From: Shewanella sp. c952
GTDB lineage: Bacteria > Pseudomonadota > Gammaproteobacteria > Enterobacterales > Shewanellaceae
DNA length: 64,000 nucleotides
Reading direction: 5' to 3'
Assembly (NCBI RefSeq): GCF_019654975.1
Contig: NZ_BPEW01000004.1
Span: forward strand, 142,520-206,519
Below, piece by piece: positions 54,589 to 63,888 of this stretch. Each line of letters starts with the position of its first letter. Position 1 is the stretch's first letter. A program made the translations under genes and the position numbers. Under the pieces are notes generated by a model. That model was given only the letters and a program-made list of their open reading frames with translations, ran no database searches and was not told the DNA's origin.

Positions 54589-55128
54589 TTAAAACTTATA
54601 GATCACTGGCACCATTGCGGGTGTTTGAGATTCTGTTGCCCGACCGGAAAATATGGCCTGTAAGTAGAAGCCTTTACCAATAGTTGCAGCAATACCATCA
54701 GCAATCCGAAACTTAACATTCTGGATTTTACCTGCTGGCATGACCGTTTCTCTTAGTGCCTGGGTAAACATCATCTCATTTGACCAAGCCCAAACTTTTT
54801 TGCCGGTTGCATCAAACAGCCATAGATCTGCAGTCATACCAGAATTGAACATTAATGGTACACCGTATGACTGACTATTAGTGTATTGCAGCGTCACGTT
54901 CATCGCAGAGCCGGTATTATGTTCTACCATGAGTTTGCCTTCAAACAGGCCTTTTTGAGCTAGCTTAGCTCTCGTTTCATCATCACTTTTTACCGGCGTG
55001 ACATTGATTGGTGAAGCTTTTACATTGTTCTTTTTAGTCATATCAGTAACCTCACCCACGCTACTGTTGCTTTGCGAGCAACCAGTAACTGCGAGTATCA
55101 CCATGGCGAGCGCTGTTCTACTTAACAT
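54589..55128 (-). CDS. Lipoprotein with BsuPI-like domain
   Basis: In this 179-residue protein the signal ends in AVTGCS, a good lipobox. The C-terminal domain (about 70-179) has the BsuPI (intracellular proteinase inhibitor) pattern: MNVTLQYTNSQSYGVPLMF, LWLFDATGKKVWAWSNEMMF and LRETVMPAGKIQ. Family members are often extracytoplasmic and most have no known target. Its ATG overlaps the stop of the upstream AsmA gene (TAATG), so translation is coupled. Confidence 0.75.
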   Translation of the reverse strand: MLSRTALAMVILAVTGCSQSNSSVGEVTDMTKKNNVKASPINVTPVKSDDETRAKLAQKGLFEGKLMVEHNTGSAMNVTLQYTNSQSYGVPLMFNSGMTADLWLFDATGKKVWAWSNEMMFTQALRETVMPAGKIQNVKFRIADGIAATIGKGFYLQAIFSGRATESQTPAMVPVIYKF

Positions 55129-56945
55129 TAAAAACCCCCGAATTTTTTAAATAAACTGTCTTTAAGCTTATTTGTTTCATCTTTTAGCTTCGAATCTAAC
55201 AAAGCCTTTGTATCAAGAGCAAATTTCGGTTCAGACATTGTGCCACTTATCGCAAAAGGTATCTCAACACCATATAGCGCATCCCGTTCGTTACCGCCCT
55301 GACCTTCAAGAGAACCCACAACCGAAGTGGTTAACTTATAATTAAGTGCTTCGTTGATAACATTGGCAGTTCCTGCCCCAGTCAGGCGAATCAGTGGCGA
55401 TGCCATATTTAGATCTGGGTTTGTAACTACACCTTTAGCAACCTTAAATGAGCCGGTCATGCTGGTGAAATCTGTCTTTTGCTCACTAGAGCCACTCGAT
55501 GACATATCGCCGCCTAGCTTGGCTTGTGCATCTCGGATCATTTGTGGAATGTTTACCCCATGAATTGCTCCATCAGCTATTTCAAACTTCCCGTTTGCCA
55601 ATAAGTTCTTTTTAAGGTTATCAGGCAATAAACTGCTACCTTTACCCGCAACATTAAAGTTAGCGGTGCCATCAAGCATATCAACCTCAGCGGCATCGAT
55701 AAGCAAGGCACGGATGTCGACCCCTTTTAAACGCTTATCAAACTCATATTTAGCGACTTTATTACGACCATCTAATTTCGCAGAGGCTTTAATCGTTCCC
55801 CCATAAAGCGCTGCTGATAATTGGCTTACGTTGGCCACGCCTTGTTTCATCGCCATTTTAAAGACCCAGTTCTGAGTCTTCATATTAGCAACTTTCACTG
55901 ATTTCACTTTAACATTAACGTCCAGGTTAACAGACTTCATCGCCGTTAAATCAGGTTCAACAGAAGCCACAGTAGCTGTATCTGTTTGCTTAGAGTCCTG
56001 AGTATTTGCTGACTTTTCTGGTAAGAAACGGTCTAAGTCTACGTCGCCAACCTCAAGCATCGCTGCGATACTAGGTACCTTGTTGCCATAGGCAATATCT
56101 AGCTTTCCAGAAGCATCTATATCAGCCGCACTAAAGTTTGCTAGCACTAAACTCATCGTTTGCATATCTAATGCCATTTCAAGTGATGTTGTTAACTCAG
56201 CCTTGAGTTCACCGTTTGGCATCCCTTTACCCTTCAGCTGATTTTTCACAGCAAAGTCATTAATCACAATATTTTGTAAGTTTTGCGAAACTTTAATTTG
56301 CCCCTCACCTGAGCTAGTCACGTTAAGACCGGGTAATGATGCTGACAACTCATACTTAAGAGGTGCAAATTTATCTAATTGAAATCGTCCAAGCGTCAGG
56401 GACTTTAACGAGAGTAGCTGTTTCGTGTTTGATTGACGGTCTAGATTACTAATCTGTGTATTAGTGATTGAGATCCCACCAATATCGAGTTTTGACAAAC
56501 TAACACTCGATGTATCGTTGGCAGACGTCGTTGCAGCTTCACTGGGCTTGCCCTCACCTGTAAGTCCATCAAAGCTACTTCTACCATCCTTTTGGGTTTC
56601 CAAAAATAAGGTCAGTCCATCTAGATTAAGCTGCGAAATCTCGACCTCTTTCGCCAGCAACGGCATGAGTGCCACCTCGGCAACGACTTCATTAACGGAT
56701 ACCATTGCCGCACTTTCAAACCCTTCTGGATTAGACAGTGTAATCCCACCTAACTTAATGCCTAAGCTTGGGAAAAAAGTCCAAGACAGGTCACTATTAA
56801 TCGCTAAATTTCGTCCGGTCTTTTCTTTAACAACCTCTACGATTTGTGGTTTAAAATCATTGGGATCAAAAATCAAAGTGATATACACCACTAACGCTGT
56901 AACTAAACCTAACATTGCTACAAAAAACCATTTTAATAATTTCAT
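55128..56945 (-). CDS. asmA: AsmA-family inner-membrane protein
   Basis: The start is placed at ATG 56945, eight bases after GGA; an ATG four codons earlier is possible. The product is 605 residues. One N-terminal membrane helix (about 4-24) is followed by the AsmA pattern FDPNDFKPQIVEVVKEKTGRNL. A long periplasmic beta-rich region leads to the conserved C-terminal half (LLPDNLKKNLLANGKFEI and following). AsmA-like proteins are bridge-like proteins linked to phospholipid transport to the outer membrane. It is cotranscribed with the BsuPI-type lipoprotein. Confidence 0.9.
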   Translation of the reverse strand: MKLLKWFFVAMLGLVTALVVYITLIFDPNDFKPQIVEVVKEKTGRNLAINSDLSWTFFPSLGIKLGGITLSNPEGFESAAMVSVNEVVAEVALMPLLAKEVEISQLNLDGLTLFLETQKDGRSSFDGLTGEGKPSEAATTSANDTSSVSLSKLDIGGISITNTQISNLDRQSNTKQLLSLKSLTLGRFQLDKFAPLKYELSASLPGLNVTSSGEGQIKVSQNLQNIVINDFAVKNQLKGKGMPNGELKAELTTSLEMALDMQTMSLVLANFSAADIDASGKLDIAYGNKVPSIAAMLEVGDVDLDRFLPEKSANTQDSKQTDTATVASVEPDLTAMKSVNLDVNVKVKSVKVANMKTQNWVFKMAMKQGVANVSQLSAALYGGTIKASAKLDGRNKVAKYEFDKRLKGVDIRALLIDAAEVDMLDGTANFNVAGKGSSLLPDNLKKNLLANGKFEIADGAIHGVNIPQMIRDAQAKLGGDMSSSGSSEQKTDFTSMTGSFKVAKGVVTNPDLNMASPLIRLTGAGTANVINEALNYKLTTSVVGSLEGQGGNERDALYGVEIPFAISGTMSEPKFALDTKALLDSKLKDETNKLKDSLFKKFGGF

Positions 56946-56977
56946 GACAGATTCCATCTGAATAACAAAAGCGAATA

Positions 56978-57478
56978 CTATAAATTTAGCACGGATAAAT
57001 CTAAAGCTTGATTAGATATTGCTATACCGTTTAGATCAGCATACACATATGAGTGGGGAGAAATGATGACACCGTAGATTTCTACCGCAACATTACGTTC
57101 ACCGCGCCCTTTTTTGACGGTTTTAATCGGGTTGATACCAATAGCCTGGATACCTATTTGCATGGTTTTTAATGCTGCAACATCTCTTACACAACCAAAA
57201 ACCACCACACCTTGCCAACCATTAACTTCGGCATTTTTAGCAATCATATCACCAAGCAGTGCACAATCGGTCACTCCTTGTCCGTCTACAACGAGTACTT
57301 TTCCTTTACCGTTTTTAGACAATTCATCTTTAACTAGAGAGTTATCTTTAAAACACTTAACCGTTACAACTTCCCCCCAAAAGCAACTTTTACTACCAAA
57401 CGATTTAAACATAGGGGGTAGTAACGATAAACTTTCCGGATAGGTGTCAAATAAATCAGGCAATAAATCAAGCATTAG
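56978..57478 (-). CDS. RraA-fold protein (RNase E regulator or aldolase family)
   Basis: The start is placed at ATG 57478, six bases after a strong AAGGAG; the open frame runs 22 codons further upstream. The product is 166 residues. It matches RraA along its length (VVTVKCFKDNSLVKDEL; GKVLVVDGQG; IGIQAIG; YADLNGIAIS). Where E. coli RraA has AVRQVDDL, it reads CVRDVAAL, and ALLGDMIAKNA lies upstream. Those Arg-Asp and Gly-Asp features are found in the catalytic HMG/CHA aldolase branch. It may therefore be an enzyme, or a second RNase E regulator. Confidence 0.8.
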   Translation of the reverse strand, partial: LMLDLLPDLFDTYPESLSLLPPMFKSFGSKSCFWGEVVTVKCFKDNSLVKDELSKNGKGKVLVVDGQGVTDCALLGDMIAKNAEVNGWQGVVVFGCVRDVAALKTMQIGIQAIGINPIKTVKKGRGERNVAVEIYGVIISPHSYVYADLNGIAISNQALDLSVLNL

Positions 57479-57663
57479 CATCTCCTTGCTTCGACAGCGT
57501 TTTATCATATCAACTAGATTGACAGGTCGCAGGCCTAAACCCAAGCAAATAGTTGACTTTTTAGCCTAAAAAACATGTTTTTCCTTTTACAGTTCTAGAA
57601 TACAAACTATAATCTAAATTAATATATATTTTTCAACGTTAATCTTCCTTACCTCGGACTCCT

Positions 57664-57990
57664 ATGAAAGAAAATCTTGATTTAGAAAATGCCATCGCTG
57701 CATTAGACCAATATGGTTATGAAAAGAAAACTAGCAGTGATCTTGAGCAAGCTAGAAATAAGCCGCAAATGATTAAATATATTGATTCTCTCGATTTTAA
57801 TTTACGTCGCTTACTTATTTTACAAGAAGCTGTGAATGAACTTGTAGAGAATGAGAAAAGATTACTGACACAACAAGAAAATATCCAAACTTATAAAACT
57901 AAAATTATCAACTTGTCTCGTCAGTTCAATATCTCATACGACGACGTTTTACAAGTGATGAAACAACAAGAAGAAAATGCGACAAAATAG
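57664..57990 (+). CDS. Small helical hypothetical protein
   Basis: I do not recognise a family for this 108-residue protein. It is almost entirely helical and highly charged, with a probable coiled coil in the second half (about 45-90: heptad-like Leu/Ile spacing in LLILQEAVNELVENEKRLL). There is no signal peptide, membrane segment or cysteine. The shape recalls small nucleoid or scaffold proteins, but no DNA-binding motif is visible. It has no obvious operon partner. Confidence 0.6.
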   Translation: MKENLDLENAIAALDQYGYEKKTSSDLEQARNKPQMIKYIDSLDFNLRRLLILQEAVNELVENEKRLLTQQENIQTYKTKIINLSRQFNISYDDVLQVMKQQEENATK

Positions 57991-58285
57991 AACGATAAAT
58001 AACATTAAATAGTCAATCGAGATAATACCTCACTCCATTGAAACAGCCTACGGAAGGGCTATTCATTGTCAAGCTAGCAGCGTAAACCGAAAATATCGCT
58101 ATCTTTATAGCTCGCAGTTTCCACTATTAAACTTCCCCCTCCAAAGCCTCTATTAGTTAATGTTCTAAATAAAATAGCCACTCAGATATCAATAATCTAG
58201 AGTGACCACATAATATAAAATAAAAACTGAGTAACTTCACAGTCAAAACCAACTAACAATCCCACACTGATAAGCCTTTAGTTAT

Positions 58286-58933
58286 CTATACCCGATGTTG
58301 TTTTGTAAAATACTTTATTGAATTCTTCTTCCACCAATTCGACTGCTTTGCCCGAACTCCGAGTAACGCTGCAATGAAGATGAAGTACAATATCGGCTCA
58401 ATAATTTCGGACTTTACCGACCAGTAAAAATGGACAGGTACCAGTATTGCAATTAAATAAATACCATTATGTAATTTCTGCCAACGCCGGCCCATTTTGC
58501 GCATTACTTTCTTAAAAGAGGTAAACGCTAAGGCACTCAACAAAACATAAGCTGCAGCTCCTACGAGTATATAGGGACGCTTAACAACCTCTTCAAAAAA
58601 CAGTGACCAAGCAAATAGCAGATCCAAGCTGAAAAAGGCCAGTATGTGTAGACTGGCATAAGCAAAAACATAAAGCCCAACAAGTCGCCTCGTTTGTAAC
58701 AATAATCCTTGCTTCAGTTTCTTGGCAACAGGTGAGATCAATAATGTCGCTACTAGGGCATTGAGAGCGCCAATTCCAGTGAAATGAATAATATATTGCA
58801 CGGGGTCGCCCCCCGCTTTGTCATTTAATACTAAAAGCACTAAATAGATAATCGGCAGTAACCCTATCGTATGCATTAAGCATTTGAGCCAAAACAGAGA
58901 CCTTGCGGTTAATTTAAATGACTTGTTTTTCAT
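58286..58933 (-). CDS. msrQ: Protein-methionine-sulfoxide reductase heme subunit MsrQ
   Basis: This 215-residue protein has six membrane helices of the ferric-reductase-like type, with histidines placed to bind b heme (FTGIGALNA region; YASLHILAFF; KLHNGIYLIAILVPVHFYW). MsrQ passes electrons from the quinone pool to MsrP. It lies 7 bp after msrP on the same strand, as in the known msrPQ operon. Confidence 0.93.
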   Translation of the reverse strand: MKNKSFKLTARSLFWLKCLMHTIGLLPIIYLVLLVLNDKAGGDPVQYIIHFTGIGALNALVATLLISPVAKKLKQGLLLQTRRLVGLYVFAYASLHILAFFSLDLLFAWSLFFEEVVKRPYILVGAAAYVLLSALAFTSFKKVMRKMGRRWQKLHNGIYLIAILVPVHFYWSVKSEIIEPILYFIFIAALLGVRAKQSNWWKKNSIKYFTKQHRV

Positions 58934-58940
58934 ACTTTCC

Positions 58941-59963
58941 CTAAAAGTTTCTTTTTAGATTTAAGCCTTGATAAAGCTCAGCCACAGAATCTTCATATCC
59001 GTTAAAAGGTAAAGTGGCGATCCGTTTAGCTGAAAATAATCCGCCTTCCGCAATTCGTCTTTCAGACGCTTGTGACCATCTAGGATGATCAACGGCTGGA
59101 TTTACATTGGCATAGAAACCATATTCACTGGGTGCCAACTCATTCCAAGAAGACTTAGGCTGCCTATCGGTTACCCGTATACGCACTATCGATTTAATAC
59201 TCTTAAAACCATATTTCCACGGCACCACTAATCTGATTGGTGCGCCATTTTGCGGTGGTAAGGTTTTTCCATATAAACCCACAGACATAAAAGTGAGATC
59301 GGTCATCGCTTCAGCAATCGTTAACCCCTCAACGTATGGATAATTAATCCCCCCGCCGCTGTAACGATTCCTTTGACCTGGCATTTGCTCTGGGTCATAG
59401 AGCGTTTCAAAAGCGACATGTGTTGCATTACTCTTCACGCCAGCCTTTTTTAATAGGCTCGCCAAAGAAAAACCTACCCATGGAATGACCATCGACCAAG
59501 CTTCAACGCATCTAAAGTTGTATATGCGCTCCTCTAAAGGCAACATTTTTAATATGTCGTCATAATCAAGCGTCAGAGGCTTATCCACTTCACCTTCGAT
59601 AACCAACTGCCAAGGGTTGACTTTCAATGCTTGTGAATTTTCGACTGGGTCCGTTTTGCTGGTGCCGAATTCGTAGAAATTGTTGTGTGAAATAACTTTA
59701 TTTTCTGGAGTAAGATCGCCATACAGCAGATGATCATATTCAGTTTGTTTTGAGTGAGGCAGTGCAACCCTGGCAAAAGCAGCTTTTTCTTCGTCACTGG
59801 AAAACAGATCAAACACGCCTGCATTCGCCTGAGACGACAATAATGCACCAGCACCAATAAACCCCATCTGCTTAAGAATACGCCTTCTGTCGTGGTAAAC
59901 CTCTTCAGGGGTTACATCGCAATCTTTAAATTTATCCCACGCAGCTTTGTTAATTATTTTCAT
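58941..59963 (-). CDS. msrP: Periplasmic methionine-sulfoxide reductase MsrP (molybdopterin)
   Basis: This 340-residue protein has a twin-arginine signal, [20 protein letters not shown] (about 25-44), as expected for export with a folded molybdenum cofactor. The cofactor cysteine is C152 in [14 protein letters not shown], and [18 protein letters not shown] is also conserved. MsrP repairs oxidised methionines in periplasmic proteins. Confidence 0.95.
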   Translation of the reverse strand: MKIINKAAWDKFKDCDVTPEEVYHDRRRILKQMGFIGAGALLSSQANAGVFDLFSSDEEKAAFARVALPHSKQTEYDHLLYGDLTPENKVISHNNFYEFGTSKTDPVENSQALKVNPWQLVIEGEVDKPLTLDYDDILKMLPLEERIYNFRCVEAWSMVIPWVGFSLASLLKKAGVKSNATHVAFETLYDPEQMPGQRNRYSGGGINYPYVEGLTIAEAMTDLTFMSVGLYGKTLPPQNGAPIRLVVPWKYGFKSIKSIVRIRVTDRQPKSSWNELAPSEYGFYANVNPAVDHPRWSQASERRIAEGGLFSAKRIATLPFNGYEDSVAELYQGLNLKRNF

Positions 59964-60339
59964 TGGCCGCCTACCTCTTCAATTTATTAATTTGGAAACC
60001 TAATTAGTCAGACCGTATTACCCTTAAAAAGATTTCGTTTAAGGCTAACATTTATACCCATCGTACCTGAAGATACTCGCGTCGACGGGTTAAAATGGTC
60101 CTTACATCAGTGTTATTGATTTTGCCAAGGTTAATGACCAGTTGGTGGCAATCAATTCCGTGATTAACGACCCTTAAATTCCCACTGAATTCTGCATGTT
60201 CAAATAGGATGGGTATACATCTCATTAACAGCTGATTACGTCTTCATCATTTACCATTAAGAAGACGTTGTTAAGCTTGCAGTGTTTAAGCCAGCATGCC
60301 ACTCTACCCGTTCATTTACCATGTTAAGAGCCGTCTCAC
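59964..60339. other. 376-bp intergenic region with a complete MITE-like element
   Basis: It lies between msrP (minus strand) and rmuC (plus strand). Its middle is taken up by the repeat at 60053-60217. The flanks, about 89 and 122 bp, would hold the two promoters. No ORF or terminator was found in the flanks. Confidence 0.6.
60053..60217 (+). mobile_element. MITE-like element, complete copy B (165 bp)
   Basis: The element begins TATACCCATCGTACCTGAA and ends with the imperfect inverse of this sequence, GATGGGTATA (60208-60217). That gives terminal inverted repeats of about 26 bp with about six mismatches. There is no ORF for a transposase. Most of its interior recurs, inverted and diverged, at 15794-15902. 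Short size, terminal repeats and lack of coding capacity suggest a miniature inverted-repeat element mobilised by an enzyme elsewhere. Target-site duplications were not identified. Confidence 0.6.
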
Positions 60340-61833
60340 ATGCCTTTAAATATCGCATTTTCAACACCTGAAATCATTATCTTAGTCGCCATCGCGTTTC
60401 TCTCAATCTTAATAGGTGCTCTTTTAAATCAGCGAAAAACAAGGGTCAAATGGGAATACGTTCGTAAACAGCTATTAGATGACATGGAGCAAACAAAAGA
60501 TGAGTTAAACGGTGAAATTTTGGCACTTAAAGAAACACTTCACCAAAAAGAAGCCCTACTCGGACTTTCCCAAGAAAAACTTGAACAACGCATCGAACTT
60601 CTTGGCAAAGCACAAGCGCAAGCAGAAAGAAGTACTGAGCTCGAGCAAACTTTAGCGGATAATCAACGAAAGCAAATGGAAACTCAACTTGCGCTTTCTA
60701 AATCAAATGCGATGCAACAAACCATAACTGCACGCTACGATGCAGAACAACAAGCGCTGAACGACAAGATAGAGTTACTTGAAAAAGCAGAGATCCGTTT
60801 AAATAATCAGTTCGAAAATCTTGCCACTAAAATTTTTGAAGCTCGCAGCGAACAGTTACAAAACCAGAATAACCAGCAACTAGACAGCGTGTTAGCCCCT
60901 TTCAAACAACAGTTAGAAGGTTTTCGAGCCCAGGTGCAATCCTCTTATGCCCACGAGCAAAGTCAACGAAGTGCACTAAAGCATCAATTAGATTCCTTAA
61001 CTGAGCTCAATCTAAAAATGAGCCAGGATGCAATTAATCTAACTAAAGCGTTAAAAGGAGATAACAAGCAACAGGGGAACTGGGGAGAAGTTATCTTGGA
61101 GCGGGTATTACAAGAAAGTGGCCTGCGAGAAGGACATGAATATGACACCCAAACAGATTTGAAAAATGATGATGGCAAACGCTTCAAACCAGATGTGGTA
61201 GTACACCTACCAGAAAATAAAGATGTTGTGATCGATGCAAAAATGTCTCTTGTTGCGTATGAGCGATACTTTAATAGCGATGATGAGGAAGTGCGTGCTC
61301 AGGCAATAAAGGAGCATATAGCATCGGTTCGAGCGCATATTAAAGGGTTAAGTAATAAGGATTATCAAAAGCTTCATGGTTTAACCAGTTTAGATTACGT
61401 TTTGATGTTTATCCCGCTAGAACCTGCATTTTTACTCGCTTTGGAGCACGACCCGAGTCTAGTAAATTTTGCGCTTGAAAGTAACATCATGCTAGTCAGT
61501 CCAACCAACTTGCTAGTCGCGCTCAGAACCATTAATAATATTTGGCGCTATGAGTATCAAAATCAAAATGCACAGTTGATTGCCAAACAAGCAGGAAAAA
61601 TATACGACAAGCTTTGCGGCTACCTAGAAGACATGGAAAAAATAGGCCGTGCAATTGAATCAGCTGACAAAAATTACCAAAACGCAATGAATAAACTGGC
61701 ATCTGGAAAAGGTAACGTAATTCGCCAAGCACACCAAATGCAGCAGTTAGGAGTAGAAACCAGTAAAAAAGTTGACTCCCAGTTACTGGATAAAGCGCTA
61801 AGCTTATCTGAAGGTGAAATCATCTCGCAATAA
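60340..61833 (+). CDS. rmuC: DNA recombination protein RmuC
   Basis: This 497-residue protein has an N-terminal membrane helix (about 11-28), a long coiled coil (about 40-210), and the RmuC nuclease-like domain (QGNWGEVILERVLQESGL; KFKPDVVVHLPE-like; VIDAKMSL; VLMFIPLEPAFLLAL). RmuC limits DNA inversion at short inverted repeats. It is followed 49 bp later by slt on the same strand. Confidence 0.93.
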   Translation: MPLNIAFSTPEIIILVAIAFLSILIGALLNQRKTRVKWEYVRKQLLDDMEQTKDELNGEILALKETLHQKEALLGLSQEKLEQRIELLGKAQAQAERSTELEQTLADNQRKQMETQLALSKSNAMQQTITARYDAEQQALNDKIELLEKAEIRLNNQFENLATKIFEARSEQLQNQNNQQLDSVLAPFKQQLEGFRAQVQSSYAHEQSQRSALKHQLDSLTELNLKMSQDAINLTKALKGDNKQQGNWGEVILERVLQESGLREGHEYDTQTDLKNDDGKRFKPDVVVHLPENKDVVIDAKMSLVAYERYFNSDDEEVRAQAIKEHIASVRAHIKGLSNKDYQKLHGLTSLDYVLMFIPLEPAFLLALEHDPSLVNFALESNIMLVSPTNLLVALRTINNIWRYEYQNQNAQLIAKQAGKIYDKLCGYLEDMEKIGRAIESADKNYQNAMNKLASGKGNVIRQAHQMQQLGVETSKKVDSQLLDKALSLSEGEIISQ

Positions 61834-61882
61834 TATAGTAAACAAAACTCGCAATAGGGACATTGGTAGAGGACATTCATAG

Positions 61883-63811
61883 ATGCACAAGCAGTTAAGC
61901 GGCATTTTATTCGCAATAGCGACATTCATATCGTACCCGATAGCTGCTCAGACTTTGACGTCTGAGCAGCAGTTATACCTTGATGCAAGAAAATCACTCG
62001 ATAAGCAAGATCTCAATACTTACTTGCAACAGCGTGAAAAGCTCGGTGATTATCCATTGGCCATCTATTTGGATTTTCATCAAAATATAGATGAAATATT
62101 GAAGCTGTCCGGAACCAATGCCACCAGCGCTTTCCAGCAGTTCCAAGGCAGTCCACTCTATAACAGCGCACGGTATCGGTATCTAAACAGCAGTGGTAAG
62201 CAGAAACGCTGGAACGATTTTCTAGCAGTAAGCCCAAAGCAACCTAATAACATTATTTTACAATGCTATTTCTATAGAGCGCAGTTACAAAAAGGTGATA
62301 AACAACTGGCTTACAAAGGCGCCGGTGACTTATGGCTTTATGGACGCTCCCGCCCTAAAGAATGTGATCCGCTTTTTAATGAGTGGAAAAAAGCAGGCTT
62401 TCAAACTCAAGAGTTGATTTGGTCTAGAATGTTGCTCAGTTTTGAACAAGGCCAATATGGGTTATTAACTTATCTATCTAAAAAGATCACCCGCAATAAA
62501 CAAGCGGCTGAACGCCTTGTATCGGTTTATAAAGGTCCGCGTCGATTACGCAATACCTCTAAGTACAGCGGTAAAGCCAAGATAAATGCCACGATTGTCG
62601 ATATAGGCTTAAGGCGCTTAGCAAAGAAAGATCTTAAGCAAGCAGTGAAACTGTATGCTAAGTATCAAAAAGCAGATCGTTTTAGTGACTATAAAGGCCG
62701 ATTACTTAGCCGTTATTTAGTGCGCAGAGCGCTAATTTACCAAACTGAAGAGTTAAAGAGCTTTGTCGACACCATGCTCCCACTATTAGATAGTGATGAC
62801 TTAATTGAAATGCGACTACGCTGGGCACTGAGAACCAGTGAACAGCAACAGTTTGAGCATTTTATAACCTTACTAACTAAAGAAAAACAAGACACTGCTC
62901 GCTGGACATATTGGCGAGCAGTTGTATTACAAAAGAGCGATGATAAACAAGATCAACAAGCAGCTTTGGCACTTTTAACTGACTTAAGCCAGCAACGAAA
63001 TTTTTATGGGTTTAAAGCAGCAAATCTAATAGATGCGCCCTATAACGTACAACACCAACCAACGCAGAGCACTGCTAAGCGTCAAAGTAAACTGGCCAAT
63101 GATAAAGGCCTAGCACGAGTTACTGAACTATTGGCTATCGATAAGCAATCTGATGCCCGCGCTGAATGGGTAATGCTGTTAAATCGTCACGATAAAGAGA
63201 TGCAAAAGGATTATGGTGTATACGCAGTAGCACAAAAGTGGCACAGTTTGGGGGTTCAAGCCAGTATTCAAGCGAAGCTTTGGAACGATATGGATATGCG
63301 TTTTCCCTATGCAGCCCAAGCATCATTTACCAACGCGAGTAAAAAATACAAAGTTGATATTGATGAAGTAAGAGCTATTGCGAGACGTGAAAGTGCCTAT
63401 TTTCCAAATGCGACATCCGGCGTGGGCGCTAGAGGGTATATGCAACTGATGCCTGCGACGGCAAAGCAAACAGCCAAAAAGGCCAAGCTCAATTATCGTG
63501 GTACACGCAGTCTTTATGATGAAAAACTTAATATTGCGTTAGGCAGTGCCTATTACTCGAGTTTACTCGTACAATTTGATAATAACCGAGTTCTTGCTAC
63601 GGCTTCCTATAACGCAGGTCCCCATAGAATAAAGTCGTGGCTAAAGAAAAGTGATGCCAAATTAGATGTAATGAGTTTTATTGAATCGATTCCCTATACA
63701 GAGACTCGAGAATACGTTCAGGCAGTCCTCAGTTATCGAGTTATTTATCAAATAAAACAAGATAAAAGAACCGAACTAATGTCTAAGGAAGAGCTCGTTT
63801 TTCAATACTAA
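61883..63811 (+). CDS. slt: Soluble lytic murein transglycosylase (Slt70)
   Basis: This 642-residue protein has a signal peptide (about 1-22, cleavage near IAAQ). The long alpha-superhelical ring (about 25-470) is followed by a lysozyme-like catalytic domain with the active glutamate E503 in ARRESAYFP, then SGVGARGYMQLMP, LGSAYYSSLL and TASYNAGPHR. It cleaves peptidoglycan to 1,6-anhydro-muropeptides in the periplasm. Length and order match Slt of E. coli (645). Confidence 0.95.
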   Translation: MHKQLSGILFAIATFISYPIAAQTLTSEQQLYLDARKSLDKQDLNTYLQQREKLGDYPLAIYLDFHQNIDEILKLSGTNATSAFQQFQGSPLYNSARYRYLNSSGKQKRWNDFLAVSPKQPNNIILQCYFYRAQLQKGDKQLAYKGAGDLWLYGRSRPKECDPLFNEWKKAGFQTQELIWSRMLLSFEQGQYGLLTYLSKKITRNKQAAERLVSVYKGPRRLRNTSKYSGKAKINATIVDIGLRRLAKKDLKQAVKLYAKYQKADRFSDYKGRLLSRYLVRRALIYQTEELKSFVDTMLPLLDSDDLIEMRLRWALRTSEQQQFEHFITLLTKEKQDTARWTYWRAVVLQKSDDKQDQQAALALLTDLSQQRNFYGFKAANLIDAPYNVQHQPTQSTAKRQSKLANDKGLARVTELLAIDKQSDARAEWVMLLNRHDKEMQKDYGVYAVAQKWHSLGVQASIQAKLWNDMDMRFPYAAQASFTNASKKYKVDIDEVRAIARRESAYFPNATSGVGARGYMQLMPATAKQTAKKAKLNYRGTRSLYDEKLNIALGSAYYSSLLVQFDNNRVLATASYNAGPHRIKSWLKKSDAKLDVMSFIESIPYTETREYVQAVLSYRVIYQIKQDKRTELMSKEELVFQY

Positions 63812-63837
63812 GCCACTTAAAACTAAACCACTGAATC

Positions 63838-63888
63838 AGTCGCCCTATTCCGATAAAATATCGCACTTGCTCTGGGAATAGAGCGACT
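63838..63888 (+). terminator. Long interrupted hairpin after slt
   Basis: AGTCGC-C-CTATTCC (63838-63851) pairs with GGAATAG-A-GCGACT (63875-63888), with one mismatch and a 23-nt inner segment that contains GATA/TATC. No strong T-tract follows, so it may be a terminator, an mRNA end structure or a regulatory dyad. Confidence 0.35.

Noticed and set aside
56464..56961. 165-codon plus-strand ORF inside asmA
   Set aside because: Antisense shadow of asmA, which has a clear start, membrane helix and family pattern.
57479..57544. Extended N-terminus of the RraA-fold protein
   Set aside because: The strong AAGGAG ribosome site is inside this segment and fits ATG 57478; the shorter protein also matches RraA length.
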